A stretch of DNA of 64,000 bases from Balaenoptera acutorostrata (GCF_949987535.1 NC_080070.1:8862016-8926015), one strand, 5' to 3'. Positions 1-12,784 are shown, counted from the first letter of the stretch. Translations and numbers: made by a program. The notes: generated by a model not told the origin, from the sequence alone.

Positions 1-1060
1 AGCTAACATATCTGTCTCCTGAAATTATTTTCATTCAACAAAGGTCATATCAGATAAACTCAGTTTGGTCCTAATTCTCAACATTTCTATATTCTCACTG
101 ATCGTAAATGCAAGATGAAAACGTGGGGGAAACGCCCCAGGACCAGAGTCTCCCCACAAAAACATGTTTAATTACTCAGCACCTCTCACTGGTCCACACT
201 GCAGCCACCTCACACCGCTGCTGGTTCGTCACGTCCATGCTTTCTGACTCGTATAATGGGATACAGCTGCGAAATTTTGTTTTTTTCCATCTCACATTTG
301 TACAGCAATGACCTTTAGATACTAAATGTTAAGTTCCATGTTGGGAACAATAAGACTTAATTTAATAATATGGAAGTAGAGTGATTCATGCTGTGAAATC
401 TAAAATATTATGACACAATTGAGATGATGAGTTTGATTTCTAAGAAAAGTATTACAAAGAAAATGTTACCCTCAGCTAAACAAATAATTTATTTCTATTT
501 TAATTTGATTGCTTTGATCATAAGATTTCATCAGTCTCTGTTTCACTTTAAATGCTCAGATTAAAGCCTCTCATTGCCATTTGTTCAATCATTTATTTTC
601 TTTGGGGGCTCAAGAACTCCTGATGATTTTGTTTTCTCTGTGATAGTGGATTCTTTTTTACTTTCATGCTGGAAGCCAAAGATTAATCCTCTGGAATCTC
701 AAAGAAGCACCTAATTAGTAACTTACTAAAAATGAAATGAGTTAATTATGTGTAATTTCTTCATAAAGATCAAATGACAGGCAAAGCACTTTCCTAAGGC
801 TAGTCCCTTCATTTGAAGCATACATGTGAAAAGCAGAAATCAAATAAAGTTTTGATTAGAGCTGATAGCACCACAATACAATAACAGATTTCTAGGTTAT
901 TCTATTAGAAGCATCAGCTCAGCATGAGTCCCTTCCTTGTATATTAGTTTTTAAGAAAGTATCCTACTCCATAATAAGAATATACTCATAAGCCAATTCA
1001 CTAAAATACACAACTCTCAAGCTAATTAAATTCAACTAATATAAACTGACTACCTACTAA
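1..1060. other. AT-rich unique intronic sequence
   Basis: I see no gene, RNA or clear repeat here. The 67-codon open frame starting at 108 has no recognisable motif and no splice context. Confidence 0.5.
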
Positions 1061-1061
1061 G

Positions 1062-1258
1062 TACAAGATAGTATGAATTCCTGCTCCACCACTTACTAGT
1101 TCTGTAACCCATACCAAGTCACTTAAATTCTCTAAGCTTCAGTTTCCTCAAATGTAGAAAAGGGACAATAACATGTGGTACCTCCTAGGATTATTGAGAT
1201 GATAAAATGAGATAAAATGTGTGCTAGGTATAACAAGTGCTGAAGAAATATTATCTTT
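1062..1258 (+). repeat. MIR SINE relic
   Basis: The segment follows the MIR consensus order: a 'CCACTTACTAG' core, 'aagtcacttaaattctct', 'cagtttcctca', then a tract like 'gataataatagtacctcc...attgagatgat'. It is diverged and without clear target duplications, as expected of a pre-eutherian element. Confidence 0.75.
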
Positions 1259-1262
1259 CATT

Positions 1263-4260
1263 AAATGGTACCCACAGTAAAGGAGGTAGACTTCTGTAGT
1301 AAAAGCATCCCGCCATCAACGCTAACCTGGATGTGAAACAAGTCCTTCCTGGTTTCCACACATACAAACACCTATGGAGCCAAGTATTTCATTCGGTTGG
1401 TTAGATTTGCTGGGGAACTGGTGATCACAGTGAAGGGATCACATCACACGGAGGGTTACCTCCTGTCATCTCACTGATCTCCTCAGCCCCCCACTCTGCT
1501 GCTCCTTTCCTCCAGGACTACCTTCTGCATTTCCAAATCGAACAGATCAATTCACTTCCAGTCTTGTCTCCAAAGGGATATAACGAAAACCATCAAGAGG
1601 TTTCAGGAGAAGAAAAGGCCAATCATGTAACAGTTTCCATCTGTTACAGAACGTATTTATGGTTATAAATAACACTTTTTCTTCTTGCTAGTTTATTGTT
1701 TTTATTATTAGAGATGGTAGTAAGAGCCAGAACGCAGTGCACCAACAAATAAATGGCAAGTGAAGAAGGTCAGGCAACAGATACTGAATATTTTTTTTTA
1801 AAAGTTTCACCTATTAAGTAATGAAAGAGGCTATTACTGTGAAGGAAGGGCAAGGTCAAGGGATGATTTGCAGTTTATTTGGGGTTTGTTTACTTGTGGA
1901 ATCAGGGAAACCAGAGCATATTAAAAGACGGAGGGGAAGAAAGAAGCAGATGGATTAATTCCAAGAGACTGTTTGATGTCCCACAGGAGAGAAGAGGGGG
2001 GTTGGATTGAGTCCACATTAGCTTTGAGATGACCAAAGTTAGACATGTCTTTCAGACAGAAGTGAAGATGGGGAGTAGGAATAAAAGAGTAGAAATTTTA
2101 GTAGGGAACCCACTAAACTACTAATTTTAGTAGGGAATTCTAGCATATGGCCCCATTGACGCTTTTGGTAGCTTTTGCTTACAGAAAACAACTGAGTCTC
2201 ACCTTAGATCCAAAGCCCCTTCGATGTGAAGGGTCCTGATTTACCTTTGCCAGTCCAGGGATCTGGGAGGCTAAATATCATTATATGTGCTTAACAGTTG
2301 TACCTACACTGTAGTCAACAGACTGCCTATGTATTATCATTTTCTACTTGCTAAAATTCACCAACTCTTTTATTATTTATGGCTTATTTATTGTAGTTAA
2401 TAAGGAAATATTTGTACAAAGGTTTAGAAATAAAGAATTAGGATGGTTATATTAAGCATTTATTTTGAAAACTATACAACATAAAAAAATTAAGAAAATG
2501 TTTCAATGCATTTATTTATAATTCAATTATAGTTGTTTAGTAATCTATCCAAAGTGAATAACTAAAAATTTTTTTTAATTTAGTAAAATTTAGTATTACC
2601 TTCAACAATAATTCAGTTCTTTTATTATCAAAAATTGTTAAAAAGGAATCATTTTCTGTGGACAGTTCTCAAGCAAATTCTGTTTAATTACTCCCATCCA
2701 ATGTCAATTTGCTTAATTTTATTTGATATTTATCTACATAAAAGGTATTTTATGAATTTTTTTGCACTTACTCATCATGCATATAATGCCTTTGATTTAG
2801 ATTTAACCTGTATCCACACAAATAAATATAAAAATATGACTGCATTAAATAGAAATAAAAATCATGAGAGGGCTCACCATCTCATATGCTTATTTTACCA
2901 TTACTTCTGAACTAGATATTCAGTCTCATCTTTTCCTTCTGTAGTTGATCTTACACATTAATGTCACTTTAATCTTCTCTCAAGAGTACTTTCCTTCTGC
3001 TACACACCCCTTCATACAGTTAAAATCTCTACAATGGAAACCATACTACAGTCAGGCCCTAATATCCTATTTGTGTTTTGGCTAATGTTGCCTCTTCCTC
3101 CTTCTTTCTGCTCCTCTCCTTACTTCCTAGATCAGTTCTCCAAAATGTGTTCTGAGGAGTACTAGTGTTCAAGACAGTCCACGGCTTAAAGGTCAAATAA
3201 ATTTGGGGAACTCTGTCACTTGCACATTTCCATATTAAATACTGAGGAGTCCTGCAAACAGATAGCTGTATGCTTTAAAGCCAACATCTCCCAAATCTAT
3301 GCATCCATGGAAACATTTGTGAAAAATCTACCAAAAAATTTTTTTAAACCTAGATTGATCATCAATGTACTAGAATTGTTTTTCTCTTTCAGCTATTTTC
3401 TCTTTTCTGACTGGGAGGCCCTGCTAAAAGTTTCTGATTGCTGATTGGCAGTGCTGAACTTCTCCAGATGTTAGGCAGGCATTTGCTGAGTGATCAGTGG
3501 AACAATCCACACTTTTAGAGAAGAAACCAGAAGGGAGCTTTTTGTTCTGAAAACTTTGTCCAGTTGGTTGCCATTATGGATATTTTCATCATATAAAAGC
3601 AATTTACAGAACATTTTCCATTTCGTCCTCTTCTGGATACATTCAAAGGGATTAATTTTCTTAAAATTTGGCACCCAGAATAGAACATAGTATAATAGAT
3701 ATAGTTTAACTAGTGTAGAGAAAAACACAGCTATTGTTTCCCATGGTCTTGACTCTCTTCCATTAATGCAGAATAATATCATCTGAATATTGTATTTTAG
3801 CAGCATTATCACTCTGTAGATTTATATTTAGCTTGATGTGAATAACAATTTTCTCCTTCCTTATTTGGATTTCCATCCTAACTATTGTCAAAGCCACTTC
3901 CCTCATGGTGGACCTTAACAAGGAGGGAGGATCTGAGAACAGCTTTTCCAAGACATGTCGGTTTCATGAGAACGGCAAAGCCAGATGACTGCTGGGGAAC
4001 TTTCTGGATACCGAGGCAGCTGATGAGATCACTTCTAAGCGAGGATGCTCTTGGAAAAGTCTTGAAGAATTGATCAGTGCTTAGTCCAAGGGGAACTGAA
4101 GTGAAGGAGGAGTCAAGACTGGAGCATTTTCAGGTGGTGGCCAACAAGGAGCGTTCCTAGTTATCTGGGTGGGTCTCCAGATCCCCCCTTGCCAAACTCC
4201 ACAACTTCTGATCCTCTCTCCTCCCCTGGTGGCTTCTACACCCCAGTTCTTTGTCAGCTA
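1263..4260. other. Intronic sequence without genes, possible ancient repeat near 3.6-3.9 kb
   Basis: Mostly AT-rich and unique-looking. Part of 3650-3860 (cagaatagaacatagtataat... tccattaatgcagaataatatc) resembles an old CR1/L3-like dispersed repeat, at low confidence. The short open frames at 2635, 3220, 3471 and 3885 have no family signature. Confidence 0.35.
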
Positions 4261-4339
4261 CTCTACCTGCTACTTCTAAGTCTCATTTGAGTCTCATTTG
4301 AGGTTCTGTCTCCTCTGTCCACTCCTTAAAGTTAATGTC

Positions 4340-4690
4340 CTTTACTGCTTAGACTTTGGGACTCATTCCTTATTCTATCCACTCTCAGCCACTTTCACAA
4401 TTTTGACCATCATTACCACTGCTAATGCTATGTCGGTGACTTCCAAGTTATCTTTTCTGAAGTTTAAACTTATTTACCCAATTACGTATGAGATGTTTCT
4501 ATATGGGTATCTGAAACAAACCTCCTACTTCATATATGTAAAATGTCATCTTTACTCCCAAACTGACACTTCCTTCTTCTCACCACCCTGACTGATATGA
4601 ACAGCTTCACCAGTTGTCCAAGCTAGTAACCCTGGTCATCATCTTTGAACTCCCTGAACTCCTCACCAAGCCCTCCCATTCAATTTGTTA
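4340..4690 (+). repeat. Probable L2/CR1-type LINE 3' segment
   Basis: The sequence has the pyrimidine-rich character and local word order of an L2-like ORF end ('gtccaagctagtaaccctggtcatcatctttgaactcc'-like order). It is strongly diverged. The 97-codon open frame here is best read as remnant LINE sequence, not a gene. Confidence 0.4.
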
Positions 4691-4704
4691 CCAAAATATA
4701 TTGT

Positions 4705-4825
4705 GCCTCTGGGCAAATAGATCTGGGTTCTAATTATGCTTCAGTCTCTTACTAGTCTTTAGCTGTATGTGTAGTTTGCTTGACTCATAGAGCCTTACTT
4801 TTCTCATTTAAAAGAAAATTGAGGC
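4705..4825 (+). repeat. MIR SINE fragment
   Basis: Matches the central MIR words: 'tctgggttctaat', 'ctcttactagtctttagctgtatg' and 'gagccttacttttctcat'. Diverged and truncated. Confidence 0.55.
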
Positions 4826-5491
4826 CCTCTAGTTAGTGGTTGAGCTGAAGCTTGAACACAGATTCTTAAATTTCCCTTCTATTCCTTTTTAACAACTTCA
4901 CTGTACTCTTAGCTATTCCACCAGGCTTGTGTCATCTGAAACTTTGATAAGCTTAGGTTAATGTTATTATTAGAATCTTTGATAAAAGTGTTTCACAGAA
5001 AAGGGACAGGAAATGGCTTAGGGTTGCCTCTTGAAGAGCTCACTCAGCTGACCATTTCTATAGCACAAGTGCACTCTACAAGATACCTGAGAAAGATGTT
5101 AGGTATAAATTGAGAGCTACAAATTGAAATCTGAACTAGCAACTAAAGAAAAATTACCTGAGGTACTAAACAAGAACCACATGGTAAGGAGAGGCCTGCC
5201 TTCTGCCCTCCTCTGTATCTTCTCCCCAGGCAGAGATGGCTACATGCTTTACATCCATGGCTGTGAGGCCAGGATGCTGGCAATCAGATCCCATATCACA
5301 AATATAACAACTAGCTGCTTACAAAGCTTAATAGGTCTCCCTAAGATAGAGCAGCTTCACAAACAACTACTACCATTATTCCATAAAAATCAGGCCTTTT
5401 GTAATTCTTACAGTTCACTGGTCTTCACCTCAAGTGCTCAGATCCACTCTGCTATCCATGATGGTGGTTAACGATATGATACGTGTGCCTT

Positions 5492-5507
5492 TGTGTGTGT
5501 GTGTGTG
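5492..5507. repeat. (TG)8 microsatellite
   Basis: Perfect TG dinucleotide run followed by a G-rich stretch. Confidence 0.9.
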
Positions 5508-6204
5508 GTGGGGGGATGCTCAACCCCTTGGCAGTGCCCAACCCACCACAAGTCATCAGAAAATGTACTGTGTTTTCTCAGCCCATTACTAATTTTGTCT
5601 TATTTATCTTCATAGGTGCAAGGTAGAGAGAGGTGGGGAGAGGTTGAAATCAGGACATTTTGTAAAGACAATGCATTCCTTTCGCTTTTTCTCTTGGATT
5701 ATGTCTATTTAATTTGGGGTCAAAATTGCACATTGATGAAAAAGCTACTGAATTCAGGATTTTAAAGTTCAACTCCAGATTCTGCTATAACAGATTTGCC
5801 AAAATAAATCGAGTTAAAGGTACAGTGTCTTTCAAGTTGTCAACCATATTTGTCCCAAGACAGCTGAGGATATAGTGCACTCCTGAAGCCTAGCTTTATT
5901 TTAGTAGTAATTTTCAAATGGTGTGTGCATGCATGAGGCTGGGGGCTTCTCCTCTACTGATCATCACTTGTTAATGAAAGTCCCTTGATCTTTCAACCTG
6001 TCAGTCCTATCAAAAACTACAAAAAAAAAAGTCCTGGGGCAATTTATTCATAGTGAGACTCTTCACTGTTTCATTAATTAGCAAGTATTGATAAATCATT
6101 AGTTTAATAATCAATGTTTATAATTTTTACAGAGAGTAAAATCAGGCTTCCACTGCCCTGTGGCCTCTGGAATCCGTCCTGCCCCGCTTTATAAATGACC
6201 ACTC

Positions 6205-6221
6205 ATGGCGGCCCCCGCCAT
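6205..6221. promoter_or_regulatory. Inverted pair of YY1-like motifs
   Basis: ATGGCGG, then CCC, then CCGCCAT: a perfect 7-bp inverted repeat with a 3-bp spacer. ATGGCGG is the core of the YY1 site. A TTTATAAAT box lies about 15 bp to the left and the surroundings (6170-6290) keep several CpGs in AT-rich intron. A regulatory role is inference. Confidence 0.45.
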
Positions 6222-7224
6222 TTTCATCTGTAACTGAGAGACCATCCATAATGTGATCACAACTCTCAGCTATCTTAGGCGCCAGATGCATAGAATGCAT
6301 GATTTTGTGTTTAACGGAGAGTTAAAATTTGTATCCCTGATCTGCATCCTTTGCTAAGAGTTCTTTTTAGAGACAACTAGAAGCAAGAGCTGGTTTTAGA
6401 TTCCAGTGTCTTTTCTCTGATACTTGTTTTTCCTTTTCTAGTTTGAAATCCATTTTCCTCATGGAAGAACACTGAAGGAAAATAAGAGTGAAGTAGCCTA
6501 CCTTGCTTCTTTCCTATTGTTTGTTAAGACCACATTCTCATCCTGACTCGTCCTCCACATTTTTGTTCCACATACTTAAGTATTTTTCTCTAAAATCTGT
6601 CTCGATATTTTTCATAAGCTCCAGCTTATTCAGGCTTCTTAGACTCTGATGTTTTTCTTAGAGTTAATTCTCTCAAGATCCTTTTCTTTCTGATCAGACA
6701 ATTCCTGCTAAGGTGCTGATGGCTGATAATGGCTTAATGTATCAACCTTTTAGGATAGCATTTGCATTTTCACAACTGCTTTTAATTCCTTAACCCAGAA
6801 GAGTGCATGATTGGAGATTTCAAATATTCTGGCAGAGACAATAAGAACTTTGAAAGGAAGATAGTTTTTCCTAAAGCCCCACTAATCACAGAACAGATAT
6901 TTTTAAGTACTTACCTATATGTAAATGTCTCGTTTCTTTAAATAACATAAGGAAAGTCAATAAAAGAAAATATAATGCACATTCATCATTGAAAACTTCA
7001 GACAGCTATAAAATAAAGGCAGGAATAGCTTCTCCATGTCTTTAGAGGTTTCTAAAATAGAGCTAGTATGATTTTTCAGAACTTTTACTCTGATCTGATC
7101 TATTTAATTTGATTAAGTTTTAATGTAAGGATGTTCTGTAGGGCATTTAAAGCAGTGATTACAATTTAACCTGGAAACTAATTAAGAAAATGCCAATTAA
7201 ATTCAGGCATTGTAGTGAACAACA

Positions 7225-7462
7225 CATTATGTTGATTAGGAGTTTAGTGTCTAGAGTCAGACAAGCCTTGATTCAAATCCTACTCTGAGTCTTAAGAGCT
7301 GAGGGTACTTGGGCAAATCATATAACTTGAGGCTTAATTTCTATTTCTGTTAAATGGGCATAATAATAAAGCCACCTGATGAGGCCATCACGAGCATTTA
7401 AGAGATAAGTAAAATGCCCAGAATAGTTTCTAGAACACAGTAAAAAGCCAATGAATATTACT
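7225..7462 (+). repeat. MIR SINE relic, near full length
   Basis: Follows MIR from 'gtgtctagagtcagac' through 'ttgattcaaatcctactctgag', 'gggcaaatcatataactt', 'gttaaatgggcataataat' to 'agaacacagtaaaaagcc'. Confidence 0.8.
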
Positions 7463-7604
7463 GTTGTGAGTTCTATTTTTTAAATAGAAAAACATAACAA
7501 GATTCTTCAAGTCAGCTTTGGGGTTTCAGGGTTCCTAGAGGTTTTCATAGCTTGTCTGATCAACAAAAGGAAAATTAACAGGTATTACTACTGAGATACT
7601 AAGA

Positions 7605-7790
7605 TGCACTCGTCTGTTTATTCATTTATCTTTTCTTCCATTCTTTTATTCATGCACCATATATGAAGCACCTATTATATTAGAAGTTGAAAAACAGTGG
7701 TAAACAAGACATATTCTCCCTGCGCTCAAAGAACTTCTAGTCTAGTGGTATCACTGCAGAACAGGAAGCAGGCTAAGTGTAAAAGCCAGG
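7605..7790 (-). repeat. L2 LINE 3' end, minus strand
   Basis: Read on the plus strand it starts with 'tttattcattt' units and 'gaagcacctattatat', then 'tggtaaacaagacatattctccctgcgctcaaagaac', the reverse complement of the L2 3' terminus. Confidence 0.6.
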
Positions 7791-7839
7791 TGTAAGAGGT
7801 GATAGGCAACATTAACCTCAACACATTTCACTTCTCCAT

Positions 7840-8640
7840 AAAACAAAACCAATCACTTCACACCCTTCTGGATGGCTGTTATAAAGAAAAAAAGAAAGAA
7901 AGAAAGAAAATAACAAGTGTTGGTGAGGACATGGTAAAATTGGAACCCTTGTGCACCAAGGGTGGGGTCGTAAAATGGTGCAGCCATGGTGAAAAACATT
8001 GTAGAAGTTCCTCAAAGAATTAAAATAGAATTACCAAAGGATCTAGCAATTCCTCTTCTGGGATTATACCCTAAAGAAGTGAAAGCATGAATTCAAGCTG
8101 ATATTTGTATACCATCTGTACATGTATTATTCATAATAGTCAAAAGGTGGAAGCAACCCAAATGTCCATCAAAGGATGGAGAAGCAAAATGGATTAACAT
8201 ATAATACACACACTGGAATATGACTCAGCCATAAAAAGTAATAAAATTCTGATACTACAACATGAATGAACGTTGAAGACATTATGCTTAGTGAAATAAG
8301 CCAGACACAGAAGAACAAAAATCATGTAATTCCACTAACATGAAGTACCTAGAATAGTCCAATTCATAGAGACAGAAATGGAATAGTGGTTACCAGTGGC
8401 TGGGGGAGGAAGAAATGGGGACTTGTTGTACAATAGGTACAGAGTTTCAATTTGGTGAAGATGAAAACATTTTAAAGATGGATAGTAGTGATGGCTCTGT
8501 CACAAAAGGTGAGTGTGCTTAATATCACTGAACTATATATTCACTTAAAAATGGTTAAAATGGTAAATTTTATGTTATGTATATTTTACCCCAAAAATTC
8601 ATACATTGTGTGACTTCAACAGTTAACATAGTTGGAAGTT
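7840..8640 (+). mobile_element. Old L1 LINE, 3' end (end of ORF2 and 3' UTR)
   Basis: Carries the L1 ORF2 C-terminal word order: 'tggtgaggacatgg', 'ccaaaggatctagcaattcc', 'ggtggaagcaacccaaatgtcc', 'aatatgactcagccataaaaag' and 'gtgaaataagccagacacag'. These are followed by a 3' UTR ending near 'atattttaccccaaaaattc'. It is 5'-truncated, with many indels, and inactive. A GAAA microsatellite at 7884-7910 interrupts it. Confidence 0.85.
7884..7910. repeat. (GAAA)n microsatellite
   Basis: Five to six GAAA units within the L1 relic. Confidence 0.85.
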
Positions 8641-8644
8641 GTGA

Positions 8645-9590
8645 CTAGCATAATTTTTTTCCCACTGTAATATTGGGAATCTTAGTTGTTACCTGACTGG
8701 TTGAAAAAAAACAAATCAATATTTAGACAGCAATAACAAATAAGGGCTATGTTTTCCTGTTCTGTATAAGTTGAGAAAACATTTGCTGCCCTCCGTCATT
8801 CTAGGACTCTCCTCCCACCAAACATTTTATTCTTTCACTTCACCAGGGAACAAGCAGGCATAGCAAGAGAGATGGCAAATGTGCAGACTTAGCACACAAG
8901 GTCCAACAGTCTGCTTTGACAGAAACATATATGACCTTCAAAAACAGTAAATAAACATTTCTTACTACTGTAAGCTACGTTTAGTTATGTTTAAGTACTC
9001 TAATTTCATTTCTCCAAAACCATTTTGAAATGTTGGTGTTTTAAAAATTTGGAGGATGCTTTCCCTCTCATGATGTTATCTACAGCCATGTGCAGAATTT
9101 AATGATGCATTCTTCTCTACTTGATATTTGTGTTATTTCAAACAAGGACAAGGCTGAAATGTGTCTTTGTTTAGCTTAAAAGATTTTTTTCTTTGAAAAA
9201 CAAATTATACATTAGAAAACGCACCTTCCCAAGGGACAATATAATCTTCAAACATAAAAATAAGTCTTAGAAAGATTTAGTGAAATTCTTACAAGGAAAA
9301 ACTGGAGATGTTTATCAAGGAAACACTAAGGTGTTCTAGAGTGCATCTGTAACCTTTAAAGTTGATGTCGGGGAAAAAATCATGCCTTCCTACAGATTAT
9401 ACTTCAATGCCACAGTAAGAGGTAAAAATATAAGGTGTGGAATGGTGTATCTTATACTTTTTCAGTAGCAAAAGAAGTGCAAAAAAAAAGTTTAAAACAC
9501 TCACTGTTGCCTGCTAGCATAAAGTAATATAAACATGCCTAATAAAATAATTTTTAATGATGTGGTTAATTAGCCTTATTAATTCGTAGA
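8645..9590. other. AT-rich unique intronic sequence
   Basis: I see nothing gene-like or clearly repetitive here. Confidence 0.45.
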
Positions 9591-9690
9591 ACAAATGTTT
9601 AATTAGCACCTTCCACATGTCAGGCACTGAGATCTGTCTGCCTATACTGGGATGAGCAAAACTGCTCTCCTGGAGCTTAAACTCATGTTG
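9590..9690 (-). repeat. L2 LINE fragment, minus strand
   Basis: 'attagcaccttccacatgtc', 'aggcactgagatctg' and 'ctctcctggagcttaaact' match the reverse complement of the L2 3' end. Confidence 0.55.
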
Positions 9691-10119
9691 TCCACCTGAT
9701 ACACCTCACTTCTTTTTAAGCTATAAGCATTTTCCTACATCCAAAGACAGTTCTTCTGGCCTCTTAATTCCCATTTCTCCAGACTAAACAATCAGGATCA
9801 TATTTCTCCTTTTCCCTTTTACTTCCACCATCTGCAAACTAAGAAATGTACAATCATTTACTTTCTAAGCTAAAGAAAAAAGTTCTTAGATAACAACCAG
9901 CATTAATTTCAGTAACTTCTGGTGTTTTAAGGAATGGCCAAATAACTCTTCTCTCTTAATTTAAGGCAAGAAATTTATTGAATTATGCTTTTTTATGGGG
10001 AATAGAAATATGATTGGGAATGGCAGAGATATAAATACATGATTAGAGAATATTCTATTGCTTTTAAAAAACTAATTTTGCTTCTCTAAATTATTTGCCA
10101 TAAAAAGCTTCAGGCTAGG

Positions 10120-10427
10120 GGGCTGCCCTGGTGGCGCAGTGGTTGAGAATCTGCCTGCCAATGCAGGGGACACGGGTTCGAGCCCTGGTCTGGGAGGATC
10201 CCGCATGCCGCGGAGCAACTGGGCCTGTGAGCCACAGTTGCTGAGCCTGCGCGTCTGGAGCCTGTGCTCCGCAACAGGAGAGGCCGCGATGGTGAGGGGC
10301 CCGCGCACCGTGATGAAGAGTGGCCCCCACTTGCCGCAGCTGGAGAAAGCCCTCGCACAGAAACGAAGACCCAACACAGCCATAAATAAAAATAAATAAA
10401 ATAAAAAAAAAATTAAAAAAAAAAAAA
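10120..10427 (+). mobile_element. CHR-type tRNA-derived SINE, copy 1
   Basis: A tRNA-like head with an A box (GGTGGCGCAGTGG) and B box (GGTTCGAGCCC) is followed by the CHR body and an A-rich tail. Target-site duplication AAGCTTCAGGCTAGG at 10105-10119 is repeated exactly at 10428-10442, so the boundaries are firm. Many CpGs are retained, suggesting a fairly young insertion. Open frames on both strands here belong to the SINE. Confidence 0.96.
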
Positions 10428-10654
10428 AAGCTTCAGGCTAGGATGATGGATAATTAAAAACTTGGAAAAGAAATGAATCCACTTAAATGTATTTCCCAAA
10501 CTTACTATCTTTAGATTAAATTACCATACACAGATTTTCAAAATTTGCCCAAGGAACGAATAATAATATTGGATGCCAGTTTATTAAGTAAAATTGGGTA
10601 CACAGACTATAATAAATTCAAAGATAATATCAACTGTTTAATATTAAAAGAGGA

Positions 10655-11085
10655 GTTGTTACAGAGACTGCTAATTACCCTCCAATATTTATTTTCCCCC
10701 TCTTGCATATAGACATTTAACTGGGCACTCGGTTATCCAATCTCCTTTGTTTGATCATGTAAGTTCCAGCCAATGCAGTGCTTCATACATAATATGAGAC
10801 TTGAGGGAGTGGTCTTGAAGGAAGGGGGCAGGCCCTCTCATTCTCTTCTCTTTGCTTCTGCTTGGAATTTGGATATATTTAACGTCTGGAGCTTAAACTG
10901 ACAGCTTGGAACCACAAGGCAAATACTAAATGTTGAGAATGGTAAAGCTGAAAGATGGGAAAAGCTTGACTTTCTGACTCCATGACTCCAGAGTTTACCT
11001 TCTATCTATCTTCTTTTATGGAAGAAAGAAATAATTCTCTACCCTGTTAATTGCAGTCTGTCACTCAAAGCAGAACCTAATCCAA
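10655..11085 (+). repeat. Probable old LTR (MLT1-like) relic
   Basis: Word order resembles a MaLR-type mammalian LTR: 'cagagactgctaattacc', 'gatcatgtaagttccagccaatg', 'ggaagggggcaggccctctc', 'aaatgttgagaatggtaaagc' and 'cagaacctaatcc' near the end. Boundaries are approximate and no target duplication was found. Confidence 0.5.
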
Positions 11086-11089
11086 ACAA

Positions 11090-12118
11090 ATACTGTATTT
11101 GGTATTATATTTAAAAATAAGATGTTATGTGTGACAAAACCTAAGTTCATGGAATTGCCTGCTATAAGCACTGGGCCCTGAAGCCTGGGATATTACAGGC
11201 TTGACAAGCTGGAGCCTTTATTATTTGTAGCAAAATATTTGGTCATATCGTCAACTGCTGTTCCTTGGAAGGCAAAGCAGGTACCAACTGAGACTTTTAA
11301 TATTAGGAGCAAAGTTAGGAAAAAATTAAATGCTGATGTGCGTTGGCTCCTTCTTGCTATGTTCAGCAGTCTTCAAGAGAGAGATGAACTCAGTCTAGGA
11401 CTAGCCAGTCAGCAGGCTGAGAGAAAAGAAAAACCACTTTGAAATGGAAGATGGAAGGCTCTCTGCTTCTGCTGGCAATCTAAAATGATGGAGAATCTTC
11501 AATTTACAAGCTTGAAAAAGTAAAAAAAACAAAAAACAAAAAACAAGAAAGCCCTCCACACACATACAAAAACTGTATCCTAAACTAAGGTACAGCAATT
11601 ATAAGCCATAGCTGCCAAGAGGTAGCCTTAGAATGAAGTAAAGCTGTAGCCCAAGATGCCTTTTATCACCTTGAGGTAAGAGTAAGGATGGGGAAAAAAA
11701 AACTGTGAGAGATAGGCATCTCATTGATTAGGACTTGTTATATTAGGATTTAATTCGTATCTGATGCAAATATATAATCATCAGCAGAACTCTGTATGTA
11801 CTCTGTTATTATAGATAATAAATAAATAAAATAAAATAAATAAATGAAAGGAACAAATAATTACAACAACAAAAAGAGCCATCTACCAGAAAGTGGGAAA
11901 CAGTCCTATGGCAATAATCATACTTAGGATATTATCATAAAGGGTTATTCTTTCTCAAGGCCACAAAGTTGAAAGGGGGCATAAGTTGAAAGGAGGAAGG
12001 AGAAGAAAAGGATGGATCAGCAAGTTCTACTGGAGAGAGATGAGAGTGGCTCACCTCCATTGAGAATTAGCAGAACACAGAGGTAAGTAAATAAAAGAAC
12101 AGAGTCACCAAGCTTAAA
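11090..12118. other. Intronic sequence without recognised features
   Basis: AT-rich. An A/AATA-rich simple tract lies at 11815-11846. The overlapping short open frames near 11239-11598 show no domain. Confidence 0.4.
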
Positions 12119-12129
12119 ACTACATCAAG

Positions 12130-12490
12130 GGACTTCCCTGGTGGCGCAGTGGTTAAGAATCTGCCTGCCAATGCAGGGGACACAGGTTCGATCCCTGGTC
12201 TGGGAAGATCCCACATGCCGCGGAGCAACTAAGCCCATGTGCCACAACTACTGAGCCTGCGCTCTAGAGCCCATGAGCCACAACTACTGAGCCCGCATGC
12301 CACAACTACTGAAGCCCGCACACCTAGAGCCCATGCTCCACAACAAGAGAAGCCACTGCAATGAGAAGCCTGAGCACCGCACTGAAGAATAGCCCCCACT
12401 CGCTGCAACTAGGGAAAGCCCATGCGCAGCAACGAAGACCCAATGCAGCCAAAAATAAATAAATAAATAAATAAGTAAATTTACTAAAAA
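12130..12490 (+). mobile_element. CHR-type SINE, older longer subfamily (copy 2)
   Basis: Same tRNA-like head as the other copies (GGTGGCGCAGTGG, GGTTCGATCCC), but the body contains the unit GCCACAACTACTGA three times at about 12240-12312, making it longer. Target duplication ACTACATCAAG at 12119-12129 and 12497-12507. More CpGs are decayed to TG/CA than in other copies. The tail is (AAAT)n. This fits a CHR-2-like subfamily. Confidence 0.93.
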
Positions 12491-12784
12491 AAACACACTA
12501 CATCAAGAACAGATATTTCGATTTGGTTACTTGCACACAGAATCGTCTTAAAGAAAATAGATTACAAGACTACAGTGTTTTTGAGGGAATGAATTTTCAG
12601 CAATTAAAAAAAAGTCCCCTAAAATCATTTCTTCTATTTGTTTGGCCATAGAAAATTAGGAATGTAAACAGAAATACCAACTTTATTAGAAAACAAAACA
12701 AAATTTATTTTCTGATTTATAAAGAGGTTTTACGAGAGAACGTCCTGAAACTATCTTTGTTTTCACTTATTTGTATCATTACTC

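Larger units (their letters stand above)
5000..7220. other. Intronic sequence with one CG-rich spot
   Basis: No gene or clear interspersed repeat. A 115-codon open frame at 5124-5471 has no recognisable domain and no convincing splice context. A short TG repeat lies at 5492-5507. The CG-rich spot at 6170-6290 is listed separately. Confidence 0.4.

Noticed and set aside
10120..10210. tRNA-like sequence with intact A and B boxes
   Set aside because: It is the head of a CHR SINE continuing into the SINE body and A tail, not a free tRNA gene. The same holds for the seven other copies.
10072..10399. Four overlapping open frames of 71-103 codons on both strands
   Set aside because: They lie wholly or mostly within a CHR SINE bounded by a 15-bp target duplication. 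Similar frames recur in every other SINE copy, so they are CpG-rich SINE artefacts.
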